From Trichostrongylus colubriformis (lineage: Eukaryota > Nematoda > Chromadorea > Rhabditida > Trichostrongylidae): a stretch of DNA of 64,000 nt. How positions within the stretch are numbered: the first letter of the stretch is position 1; the number at the start of each line of letters is the position of its first letter. The stretch lies in assembly GCA_963978905.1 (NCBI GenBank), contig OZ022259.1, positions 11,904,001-11,968,000 on the forward strand, in the 5' to 3' direction. Shown here piece by piece: positions 32,401 through 44,400 of this stretch. The notes under the pieces were generated by a model. The model ran no database searches, was not told where the DNA came from, and saw only the letters and a list, made by a program, of their open reading frames with translations. The translations under genes and the position numbers were made by a program.

Positions 32401-35400
32401 GCTTTATAACATCCTGCTGCGTTCTAAAGTCTTCCGCCACATGCCTAAATAGCGATCAAAAAAGCGCCCCTAGCGGGAATAGGGTGAGCGTGCTTGAAGG
32501 AATGGTCCACGGGAAAATGAGTTTCTATGTTACCCTCATAATTATGTTGTATTAGCCTAATAAGAGCCACACGTAAAGTTCCACGGGAAAAAGCGAGAAT
32601 TCGACTAAGATACAGTTCCCCGAATTCTCGGCCGGGTGCGCGGGACCTCCGAGTGAAAGTCCCGTCCCGTCATCTTCCGCGGTTGGGAACGGAGTGTGGG
32701 ACTCTCTACGCGGCTTTCTGTTCCTACAATGCATGTCCGCTGCCGACGATAGGGTAAGCACTTGCTCGAAGGCCCCGCCCACCCGGAGGAGGCTTTGTGG
32801 GGCTGTATCTTAGCCGGATTCACATTTTTTTTTGCGTGAAACTTTGCCTGCGGCCCAAATTAGGCAAATACAACATAAATATAAGGGTAACAGAAAATCT
32901 GATTTTGCCGTGGAGGGACTTTTCAACAGCCAAAAACACATTAACTTGTAGAATTTTCCGTACCTGTGTATAGAGAACTCGATTTCGAACTTTCTCATGT
33001 TCACCTTCTGAAGGATTTCGGTAACTCGTTGGTGCTGCTCCTTGGTCAGCAAAGACCCGTCGTCTTCGATTTGTTCATGAACGTACTGAAATTCATCGTT
33101 AGGAACTGCATAATTAAGAATTCGCATTATATATTACAACCACATTTCCAACCAGTAGCTCCTTGATTGCTAGAAATAAAAGAAATTGACGGGGCGAGGG
33201 TGGGATGCGAAGGGAAAGATAGCAAGACAGTCGCTTGATACTATCTTTCGGAATTATACATCTTCACTTTTGAGCTTTCTAGGCCACACTTCAGGAACGT
33301 TCCCGAGCAGGGCCTGAGACGAAAGCTCCGCCCGCCAGTAGATGGCCCCGCCTCAGCGGTTCCTGCTGATTTCATAGTTCCCGACTAAAAGTAGGGGTTT
33401 GCAGTTACATAGCTGTTGATAATCATAGTTGTGTGTTCCTCAAAATCTTGTCTGACAAAACCTTACCTCGACAACCTCAGATGTGAGCGCTGTTGGAGCA
33501 GCGTCAAATATCGTATCCTTGACCTGCTCTCTATCAAGTATAGTTCCTGCTGGAATTGATCGCAGGTACCTGTAATGGATAAAAATTGATTTATTTCTCT
33601 GTTTTACCAAATTGTTACAATTTTTGAATAAATTTATTTTACCTAGGTTGGACCGATTCACCGGGCCGTGAAGTCTGCGGCCGCATGGAGAGCACTAGAT
33701 TTGACAATATTCGGCTACCCATAACTGCAATAGGAACTGCCTCACATGTCATGCAAAAGCAAAATCAGCTATTCAAAAATTATCCAGCCGTTCGAAATCA
33801 ACACAATAGAGTTCTCCAAAAGACACACATTTGTTCCGGATATCCTCAGCAGACCCAGAAGACGACACACCATTGTCAAGAGAATCGGCGGTCTCCAGTT
33901 TTTGAGGCTGAAAATCACTTTTTGTAGGTGAATTCAAATTCTCGTTCACGCAAAGTGTTCTAGAATATTCTCGGAAGACGGTATGGTAGTGGTATGCAAT
34001 ATGTCAAAAATGGGTAAAGTGTGTAACTTAAAAGATCGAGCAGATAATGTTCAGTTAGATAATTCTATTCCCGCTCGAAATCAACATTTTATAATAGATA
34101 GAGTCCTCCAGAAGAAACACAAAATTAATAAGAAAAATTCTTTCGTTTTCACCTGAGAACTCGAAAATTCAAAAAAAAAACTACTACATGTCCGAATACC
34201 CGCATCCCCGCTAAGAAAATTTTAACAGCTCTCAGCGGCTAAGTGCACAGTCCCGAGTTTCACACAGGATTTTGATTTGCTCCGATCAGCAAGTTCACAA
34301 CCAAATCTCTCTTACAGAGAGAGATGAGATGAGGTTCACACACCGAACGCTGTACACCTGGGCGAACATGTCCTTCAGGGATGTTCGAATTTTTATGATT
34401 TTTTTTGACCCCCTCACCTCGAAGGATAATTAGGAGATGTTTTAGAAGGGTTCTTTCGAAGATGTAATCGTCAGGAGATCTAGCATGTTGTCTTTGTTCA
34501 CTGCCAATAAAAATCTCGAATCACCTTGCATTCCGGCTGTCCGAGTTTTCCATCCAGTACGTTTGCGGTAAGTTTATTATTGTTGTTGATCATTTGAGGG
34601 AAAATTGCAAGTGGATTCATGCTGAAAACAATTTCTGCAATGTTTGACGGTCTAAGATACTTACATTGCTGAATTTCGTGAATTTTTAGAGTTAGTGGCT
34701 ATGAAAACAGGATCAGACAGGAAGTCTGTTTACCTTATATGGTTAGTGAGTGAGAATGAGGCTAACCCTTGAGCAGCAGCGAGAAGAGCTTGCTGTTGTT
34801 GTAAGGCGAGCATTTCTTGCTGCGGATGAACCATTGATGGCCGTCGAAGTGCTGAACTCTGAAGGACAAGACGATGAGCAGTGGGGTATGTGAGTCTCAC
34901 CGCCAAGAAAATTTTGAAGACGAGCATGTCTGGGCAAAGAACGGACAGCGTAATTTACAGATTGGTAACTACTCCCTCCTCCCCCAAGAAAATTGACAGC
35001 AAAAATCAACAAGCTCGATTTTTGCGAAATCTCAAACCAACATGCTCGATGACGGAAAAAACCGACATCAAAAATCAACTTCTAATTTTTATTTCCCCAC
35101 TGAAATGGAACGAAAGAGTTAGGGCACTCTTTCGGGAAACTCACCAAACTCCTTCAATGCGTAATTAGAGATAACGCTTTCGGATGTCTCTTCGGCTTGA
35201 AGGCATCGTTCCAGCTCGCCGATGGGAGGAGATACCGCTGATCTCATTAGTTGTCGTGAGCTGGGGAGTGGACCGACCACACCCCATTGCAGGCGGAGGA
35301 CGCTGTCGATCCGCTCCCAAGCGCTCGACAACCAATGAGATTCAACTGTGTCTTCTCCCTTCAGTGAATGCGAGCGGTGCCCTTGATTAGGCCGTTTTCA

Positions 35401-38400
35401 TACACTACGGTGCCGACGGTGGGGCGTGACTGAGTGTCCTGCGTCTCCACCTATACCACCCTGCCTCGTTACCTTCGTCTTCCCTGTACCTCACCCATGG
35501 CACTCTGCCTCGCTGCCCTTGCCGGCACCTTCTATGAAGGCGGCCGATGACGATTTTCAATATATCACATTTTTCTCCTCATTCTTTAGCTCATTATCCC
35601 TTTAACTGCTTCACTTGTTCGTTTCTGCATGCTGTTTCACAGGTTTACCATCATCATGAATAAAATCAATTCACCCTACACGACAGCAAATGACAGTGGC
35701 GTCGGTCCGCGTGAAGCGCGCTAGAAATCGCAGTAACGTACCAAGGGCGCGTTTTTTTCAACGCATTTCGCTTCACATTATCTTTTCTGTATTCGTTAGC
35801 AGAGTACAGCGTTATGGTATACGCCTTTCTTCCGTGCCCCCTCCTGATGCCTTTGAAAATCCGGTTCGGTGGCTATCGTGTTCCTGATAAGCACGGTCAA
35901 TGTCTGTGCATGCGAATTTTCAGCCCGTGTATGGCTCCATCCATCCCCCGCATGAAATGACTGCAATTAAAACACCTCCCTAGTATTCCACACCAGGTCA
36001 AGCACTGCGCTGATCCTAAATTCAAAAAGAGAGTATGACACCCTACCTACATCCCCCCCACCCCTTCAAAAAAAAAAAAATCAAACGCGAACATGCAACC
36101 CTCCTCCACTTCATGACCATGACTGGTGTTGTAAGTGTACTGGTATATTGAAATATTAGGCTGTCTCAAAAGTCTTGTAGGATTTTTTTCAAAAACATCA
36201 ATAACTCTTGTTTACTTCGAGACAGATCTAGGCAATTCAGGAATATGCTAGAACGTTCTCTAAAGTTGCTGGCAAAGTATATATTGACCAGCCGAAATTC
36301 CGTGGAGGAAGCTACAGTACCGTAGTCGATACCCACTAAACACGCGGTGTCATCTACTGTGAGTGGTCTCGCGGCACCGAAACGACGGAAGCTTGCGACT
36401 CCATCAACGCTACATTAGGCGAGGGATGCGTGAGCTGCGAGTTCGCGCGCCGCTGGTTCATCAGCTTCAGCAATGGCGAGATTGACATGGATGACAAACC
36501 ACGCTCAGGACTGTACTGTTTCTGCGACGCAGAAGGAATTCTTTCCCACGAGGTGCTGGTACAAGGCGAGACAGTCACCACTGCCGTATACACTCGCCAG
36601 CTTCAGCATCTCATCGCTACTCGAGGAAAGCGCCGCAGAAACGTCGGTCACCCTCCTTCATGACGACGCCCGCTCCCACGTCGCGAAGACTATACAGACC
36701 AAGCTAAAGCAGCTCGGCTGGGATGTCCGGCTCCTCTCGCCGTACTCTCCAAACAGTGCTCCTTCTGACTAATACCTTTTCCATCCTCTGAAATCCTGAT
36801 AGTTTCTCTTTCTCCACCAGAAAAGTCAATCGATAATGACAGAATTGCTATCTTCTGCAGAGTGTGGCTATCGATTGGCAACTTTATTTAGAGATCTCTT
36901 CATCGGACCAAAAATGGCAGAAAGAAGTGGTCGGTAGATGGGGATTACGCGAAAAGATCTCAGGAAATACGGCCTTCCCCTCTTTCCTACCGGGCATACG
37001 ACCCTCCATGAGAATGCCTGACCTTGACCGCCCCTCCGCATAAATCAGCATGGGGGGGGCGGAGGGGGGAGGGGCGTTCAAACCGCTTTTTTTTTAAAAT
37101 CCGAATACCCCACCCTTCTCCATCCTATCGCGATCCCTCGAACGCAAGACTGGCCCTAATGGGATCCGACCTAGCACCAATATCGAGTATTCTGAGCATT
37201 ACCCTTTAGGTGCTCTACAGTCCTAGTTACACCTGCACTACTCGAACTGCACTTAGCGTTGTTTCGGCCCTCGGTATAAGTGCTGCACCACCGTCTCATC
37301 TTACGAGAAGACTAACCTGTTGACTGTTTCGTCGAGCTGCCGATTGCTGAGGACTGGTGGGTGAACGAGGAGATGAACGACCTTGCATTGGACGACCACG
37401 ACCGCGAACTGAAAAACGATATTAGGGAAAGTGACACCACAGCAGAGTTCCACACCGTTACCTACAACGAAGAAAAACTTTACCTACAACGGAGAAGCAG
37501 CGAATGCTGATGTCCCACTAATGGCTACCCATTTATATAGAGGATGCTTACGTGGATGGTTCAATTACCTAACAAGAGCTTATCCGGTTCTCGAGGTTTC
37601 TTAATCAAATGGCCGCTGCCCACGGTTCCTCCGAGTTCATATGGTAGGTATGGCGTTTTACGTGTTGTTTAGAGGAGAATAAGAGACCAGAGCACGTTCG
37701 AGAAGAATGGATGGGGTAAAGGATAAATGTCTCGTGTTTTGGATAAAGCCGCTTTATTCATTGGTCAGAAAAGCACAAAACACCGGTTTTTGATTCCTTC
37801 TAACTTTTACACATCTACTTTATCAAGCGTAACAGCAATCTAGCTTTTTTGTTTCTTACATCATATGAGATCAGGGTTTGATCACTCCAGCAGTATTCCA
37901 GAAGAGCTTCAATTTCACTTGTAACAAAACCTCAATTGCTACCCATTTCGAATATCCCGAGGAACCGAACCAACTCAAAAGCTCAAATCCAGCTCATCAG
38001 AGCTCTTTATGAACTAACAATGTTACTTCGAGGAAATGAATACGAATAGGCTGGGATCGTTCGAGCTCTATTTACGCTAAGGAGCTTAGAGCCGATGAAA
38101 ACTACGGATTGACCAAAATGGAATTCTATTTTCGTATCACATATACGTCACAAGACGAACGTCATATGAGCATGAGTTTTAAAAATATCTGAAACGAGCG
38201 TCAAGACCTTGAGAGTAGAAGTACCGAATACAGTCTCAGAGGAGCCTACTCATCATTTCAGTGCCAACGTTCCTCGACATTCATTTTTCACGCGTTTTTC
38301 GACGTCTAAAATGTTCCTCATCCAGCGAAACTTACCTACAATTACTACAAATACCCGCCCCAAGTATTCACAAAAAAGCAGAAAACGCGGATCCACATTT

Positions 38401-41400
38401 TTTCGTTTTTTACTTTAATTTAGCACATTTTCACTTAATTTTCTCGTATTTACATCTTATTTGAATAAGCTCTTCGAGCTCTATAAGATGGTCTTTTCGA
38501 ACATTTAAAGAGCTAACTTTTTACGTTATTGCATGCACAATGTGTCAGTGGGCACTCTTTAGCGAGCGAAGTGCGCAATAATTATAACCAGAAGGAGAAG
38601 CGCAAGCAACATAGCTGAACCACTCATAGAACTGCTAACCTATTTCGAAAAGAACGAAATTTAGGCTTTTATTCTGTAATGAAGACAATGATCATTTTGG
38701 TATCAGTTCACCCAACTGCTATGGTACTCATCATCTGTGATTGATTAAAAACATGTTTTAGGTTCAATGACAACACGTAACCTAAGGAAATCTCAATTGT
38801 TTCGGCATACCCACCGACAACTGCTGGAAAGTTGTTCGGCGGGAATTCGAGCAGGTTCTGACCGGCCCGAATTTTTTGTTCAGTTTTTTTTCTTCCAATT
38901 TTTTGTTCAGTTGAGAACAAAGAGAATTTTCTCGCTCTGTTTGTGCTTCTCTTAAAGTATTCCGTCTAATGTACTGGAGCAATAGAAGCACGGGATTCTT
39001 GTGCCTTCTTTGAAAAGTCCACGGTCCGCAAAGTACTGGGTACTAAAGGGTCTCAAATATTAGGTTGATCGGAAAGTTTTGATAGAGTCGAGATTTTTTC
39101 TGATCTATTCTATAATACAACTCAGCAAACAATGCAGGCTAATCAATGATATAATAACCTTCATTAGTTATAACATTGTCCCATCCAACGGGCAGATCAG
39201 CGATTCCCTTTTCCCAGAAGTGGGAGGATTAGCAGTCAAAGAAGTCACCGACCGCTTGTCCAAAGTGGGCACAGTTCTTTGTGCTAGGAAAGCCTTGAGG
39301 GGCCGGAACAAGTGGTAATCTGACCCCGTGAGGCTTCTCTAGTCAAAAAAAAATTGTCAACTATGACCACCTTGAACAAGTGATCGGTGATTTCTTTGAC
39401 TCCTAATCCTCCCACTTCTGAGAGAAGGAAATCGCTGACCTGCCCATTGGGTGGGACAATATTATAACTAACGATGGTTATTATATTATTGATTAGCCTG
39501 CATTGTTTGCTGAGTTGTAAAATAAAACAGAAAAATCTCGATCCTATCAAAACTTTCCGGTCAACCTAATATTTCACTATTGGCAAAACAACGACTAGAG
39601 GTTGAGGTTACGTACCGTTCGGGAAACACATCTTCATAAATTCGTCTACTTGTGCTGCGTACTTGTCCATGTAACTGATTGGATCACCCTGAAAGCATAC
39701 TGTAGAGCGTTTCCAAGAAAAGTGTAGACACAACTAGCAAAAGTCTCAAATGCCCGAAACTCGCGTAGTCGATACTTCGCAAATTTCTTCACAGTGCTCT
39801 TTGCTGCAAATTATACATGACAGACCGCCGATCTACCACAACTACATTAACTTCATGCGTAAAAGAAATTGTAATGCTGCTGTAATAACACTCATCACAC
39901 AATCTGGCAGTTTCTGGAGTCGTGGTATTGCGCGAACCGCCGCGTATAACTGAGCCTTTTCTAATCAAATAGTGCCCATTGTGGGTCGATATGGCTCGGA
40001 GAGAAGGAGTGTGTATGTACACTTATGGCTAAAAATCGCGTGGCCGTCTGCGGCGAGTGCGAGTCGTTTGCAACTTTATCTGTTGAAACAGCAACAAAAA
40101 TAATATAGGCGAACTTCCAAGCTTCCAAACTGCAGTCTTTGAAGATCCTTCACGGTACCAGCCCATTGCGTCTTGAGCGGAATTTCAAACGACTCCTACT
40201 GATGGTGCCGCGAGTGCGACGCCGCGAAGCGATTTTTCGTCATAAGTGCACACACGCGGGGAGAAGGGAGACGCAGCTTGCCGTCACGCGTTGAGGGTTT
40301 GCTGACGACGCTGTCTAGCTGTTTCGTTGAAAAAGCTTAGGCGAGTCTGGGAGAGCCCAGCCGCTAGGGGACACGCCCCAACTGCGAGAACGATGCTGGC
40401 GGCAAGTCGCGTCTTCTTCGAGCCACATTGAGCCCATTCTTAACAGAAGGCTCACCGCAAGCCCGTGAAGTGAGACCATATGACTCTTGACGTTGTTCTT
40501 CGAGTAAGTAGAGGTGAAATCACATGCTGGACATTGAAACATCGGCTTGGCCACATGGCATTGACGGATATGGCACGGAAGTTTCGACGAGTGCACGTCC
40601 TTTTGGCAGATCACACAGAATTGAAATGTGCATGGGTACGACTGAAATTGCTTATTGACTAAAAATGATGCTGGTAGTATAGTCCATTTCGGAAAACTGA
40701 TTGGGCGTGTCCTACGGACTTGGGTGAATGGCGAGATTGATAGTTCGTGGCCAGAGTGAGAGTGTGTAGCGTGGTGAGAGAGTTTGATACACGTTCATCC
40801 AAGTCCATAGGACACGCCCAGTCAGTTTCTCCGAAATGGACTACACATGTTCGTTTATGGAACAACCTTGAGAAGCTTGATAACATTCAAGACATATGGG
40901 CCGAAATTATTGAAATTAGGTTTACTAGACCTTAAGGCAATCTGCTTAAGGAAGGGAATGATTACCCATCTAGCAATTAATGACTATGACCACTCCATTG
41001 GAGCCAACCCGATAATTTTACCATAACTGCTGACTGGCGTACTAAAATCTCGGTCGTCTTTTGTATTGGGCAGGTGCATGTCTTGCAACACTTCCGAATT
41101 TTCGTGTAATTTCACTGCCCTCGAACTTTTCGACAAGAATCGGCTCAAATTCAAGACCCCATCTTTGAGTCCGCTATTGATTACAAGTGTTTTCAAGAAA
41201 CAGAAAAGAAACCTCGTCAAAGAAACAGATGCTGATATATGTAATTCATACACTGTTGAAGCCGCCCATCATCCTACAGTCTCCTGCTGCTCTAATGGTT
41301 TGGATCAGAAGATACGAACTTGATGCCAAGTCACTTTTCTCCTCCTCCGACATTAATTTACCAAACTTTACCCAAATCTGACAAGGTATTTTCACCCCCA

Positions 41401-44400
41401 AATTCAAGAACACACTTAACCGCATCACTGAACTTCATAACAGCCTTCTGCACAAGCAGGCCAGGGAGCTTCTACCGCCATCATTATGAGTCATCGCAAC
41501 TCGGCAGAACCCGCGATTTTATCATCCTCGTTCACAACCATGCTAAGGTCTATCTACATTTGGTAGTCGGTGGGATCCATATTAGGTGGGTGCCCTTGAC
41601 TACACCGTTTTCCCCTTCTTCCCGACACCCATAGTTTCCAAAAATCAGTAAATTAAAACTCTTTCGGGAGCGGTTCGAGGGGTGAAAATGTCACTTCTAA
41701 TCATGGCAGCGTTTTCGTCGCGCAATAAAAACTCATTGACCTCCCAGAACCAAAGGGACAGAATTAAGAAAAATCCCCTCGATAAACCTACCACGGTACC
41801 TGGCTCTGCTGTTTTAGAAAGACATTGATATCGCAGGTATTGTAGGGCCGCGTTCATACTTTGCGCACCGACGCCTGCAGTGCGCCAAGTATGAACGCTC
41901 AAAGTCTCATGGTGCCCACTGACGACTTCATATTTTCATGACGGTAGAAGTAATCAGCCATATTTTGCATAACTCTCAGTTCATAATTATTCTCTTGCAC
42001 GTCTCCTTTTTACCATCAGTAGCTTCCAATGCGGTGCAAATGACAAGATATAACGCATAAGTAACAAATTTAATTGTTCATTTTTGGTGAGCTCCAGAAA
42101 GCTTCCCGCATTTTCCAGAGAGAAACCTGAGTCTCACGCTAGAATCGTGCATACACTTGACATCAAAGCTATTTCCGCGACGATCTTCGATCAAATGTTA
42201 TCTAAGAGGGCTTCCTATGTTGCAGACCAGAAAATACTTTCCATGGTTCATTTTCAAGAAAACAAACCCGCTTCCGCTCTGGAGGCGTCGTCTGTTGATG
42301 CTGCTGCTGTTGGATGGCAGCTCGTTGTTGAGCGGCTGCTTGTGCCTGCGCATGGAACTGCAAACAAAACATTTTATTGTGGGTATTGCAGAGAACAGAA
42401 TGTTCATAGAGAAGCGGTAGGGAGCGATTTTGTGAAAATCGTTCATGACTGTTCACGCCATGCTTTCTTTCAGCACCTTGCCATGGGAATTTTTTCAATT
42501 ATTTGTTTACTCGAGCCTCCGCAAGATTATGAGAATCAATCCAGCTAAATTCCAGCTTATTCTACAAAAGCCATTTTTAAGTAATCTTAACACCGATTCT
42601 GAGTAATCCTCCACCAGTACCAATCACTGAGATGCATTCTACTTGCAAATTAATACTAGGCAAGGACTAGAAGCTGAAGATTAGCCACTTATAGCACAAT
42701 ATTATAAATTTCGCATCTGCTACAATGGAATACCGTAATCAGAATCACTGCCAGCCAGCATTTCATCTACAACTAGATTACTATTCCGAATAATTGTCAC
42801 CGACACAGAACATATACAGTGAAAGTAGTAGGACATGTGAATACAACAGCTTTTTCCGAAAAAAAAAGATTGATCGCTTTCTTCAAAATTTTGGTTGCCT
42901 GCTCGGAGCTACTGTGGGCAATTATAGCAGTGCTACATCTCTTTTGGTTTGACACCTGATGCCGACTATGAAATGCTTTGTAGCGATTACGGTAAACCAT
43001 TGTGAGAGACGGATGCCAAAAGATACAACTGTTGTAGTGTATATGGGATTAGTGCCCATTAGGACAGAAATTTCGCTGGCCGCGCGTGACGCATAGAACG
43101 ATGGGGCGAGTTAGGGGCAACGAACTAATGTGTCTTGAAGCATTCACGCCTAATATGCGGCCGAGCACTACCCTATCGCTTCAGGACACCACTGATACGC
43201 CGCATTCCTCACGTCGCGCGCCAACGCGTGCTTTTTGTCTTGGTGGCACACACCCGGGGTGACGGTTGGGACACACGAATTTAGGCCGTAACCCTGCCAC
43301 CTGTGGCCCTTGCCCTGTGACATGAATAATTCAGACAATTTTGTAAATCGTGTCCTCCTTGCAAGTCTGTTCCGTTGTATAACGGAACAGACTTGCAAGG
43401 AGGACACGATTTACAAAATGTCTGAATTATTCATGTCACAGGACAAAGGCCACAGGCTGTCAAAGGGTCACGGCCTAGATCCGTGTGTCCCAACCTACAC
43501 CCGTACATAGTTCTCTGTAAAAAAAGCTTCCACTTCAGAAGTGGTGATGTGTGGCGAAACTCGCATTGAAAAAGCGCTGCTCGGGATCTATCACAATTCC
43601 GCTGCGCGATGTGTCGTTCTGCAGTTCATCAGCGGGGCGAGTTGCCGACAAAGGGGGCAACGTTCGCAGAGAGGCTGCTCTAGCACCTAGCACGTCTGCA
43701 GTCTAACCCCGGCTAGCGACGCAGAAGGGTTTTCGAGTTGTCATTTCTCGACTATTTCGCAGTTTTATTCCGTTCCTTCTCCACGTTTACACCGTTAAGC
43801 ACGCCTACTTTCATATTCCACAACCTGCCAAATTTACCCCTCCCTATGTCTTCAATATTGCTGAAATAACGAATTAAGTTATAGTGATGACGCGCTCATA
43901 GTTATTATTCAAATAATCAGTTGTGATCACTGTCACGTAGTGCATTCTTCAGCAAAGCGCTAGGCAGATTACATCCGTACTATGACGAGATTATACATCA
44001 GAAATACTTACTAACTATAGAATATGAAGAGCTGTAGCTGACCTGTGCGACAGCCTGTTGAGCTTGAAGGAACTGTAGCAGAGCGGCGGCATCCGACATA
44101 CCAAACAACGGGTTTGCCATCGGTGGAAATTCCTAAATAAGCAAAGTAAAATCAGTAGCAACCCTTTTCTGAAACAGTGGATGTTGCTGAATCAGTGAAA
44201 GAGGGTGCAGATGGATGAAGATGAAAGCAGAAAAGTGACGTAGTTTGCGCGCGAATCTCAAGTTGAGTTTACAGTACCATAGCCATAGTGCACTCCAAGT
44301 GACTACTCCATAGTCACTCCAAGTGACTATGAGAGTGGTTACGATTTCGCGCCTTGTAAGTTGTCATTCCCGCCCAACTTGTTTGAATTCAAATGAAAAA

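Noticed and set aside
36788..36800. Twelve-base micro-exon (AGG ATG GAA AAG) with TTTCAG and GTATTA signals in fozi-1 intron 6
   Set aside because: It falls in transposon-derived sequence, and the neighbouring exons fit without it.
42084..42548. 154-codon plus-strand open frame
   Set aside because: It is antisense to fozi-1 exon 3, whose Q/A-rich codons leave the opposite strand open; splice sites and phase support the minus strand.
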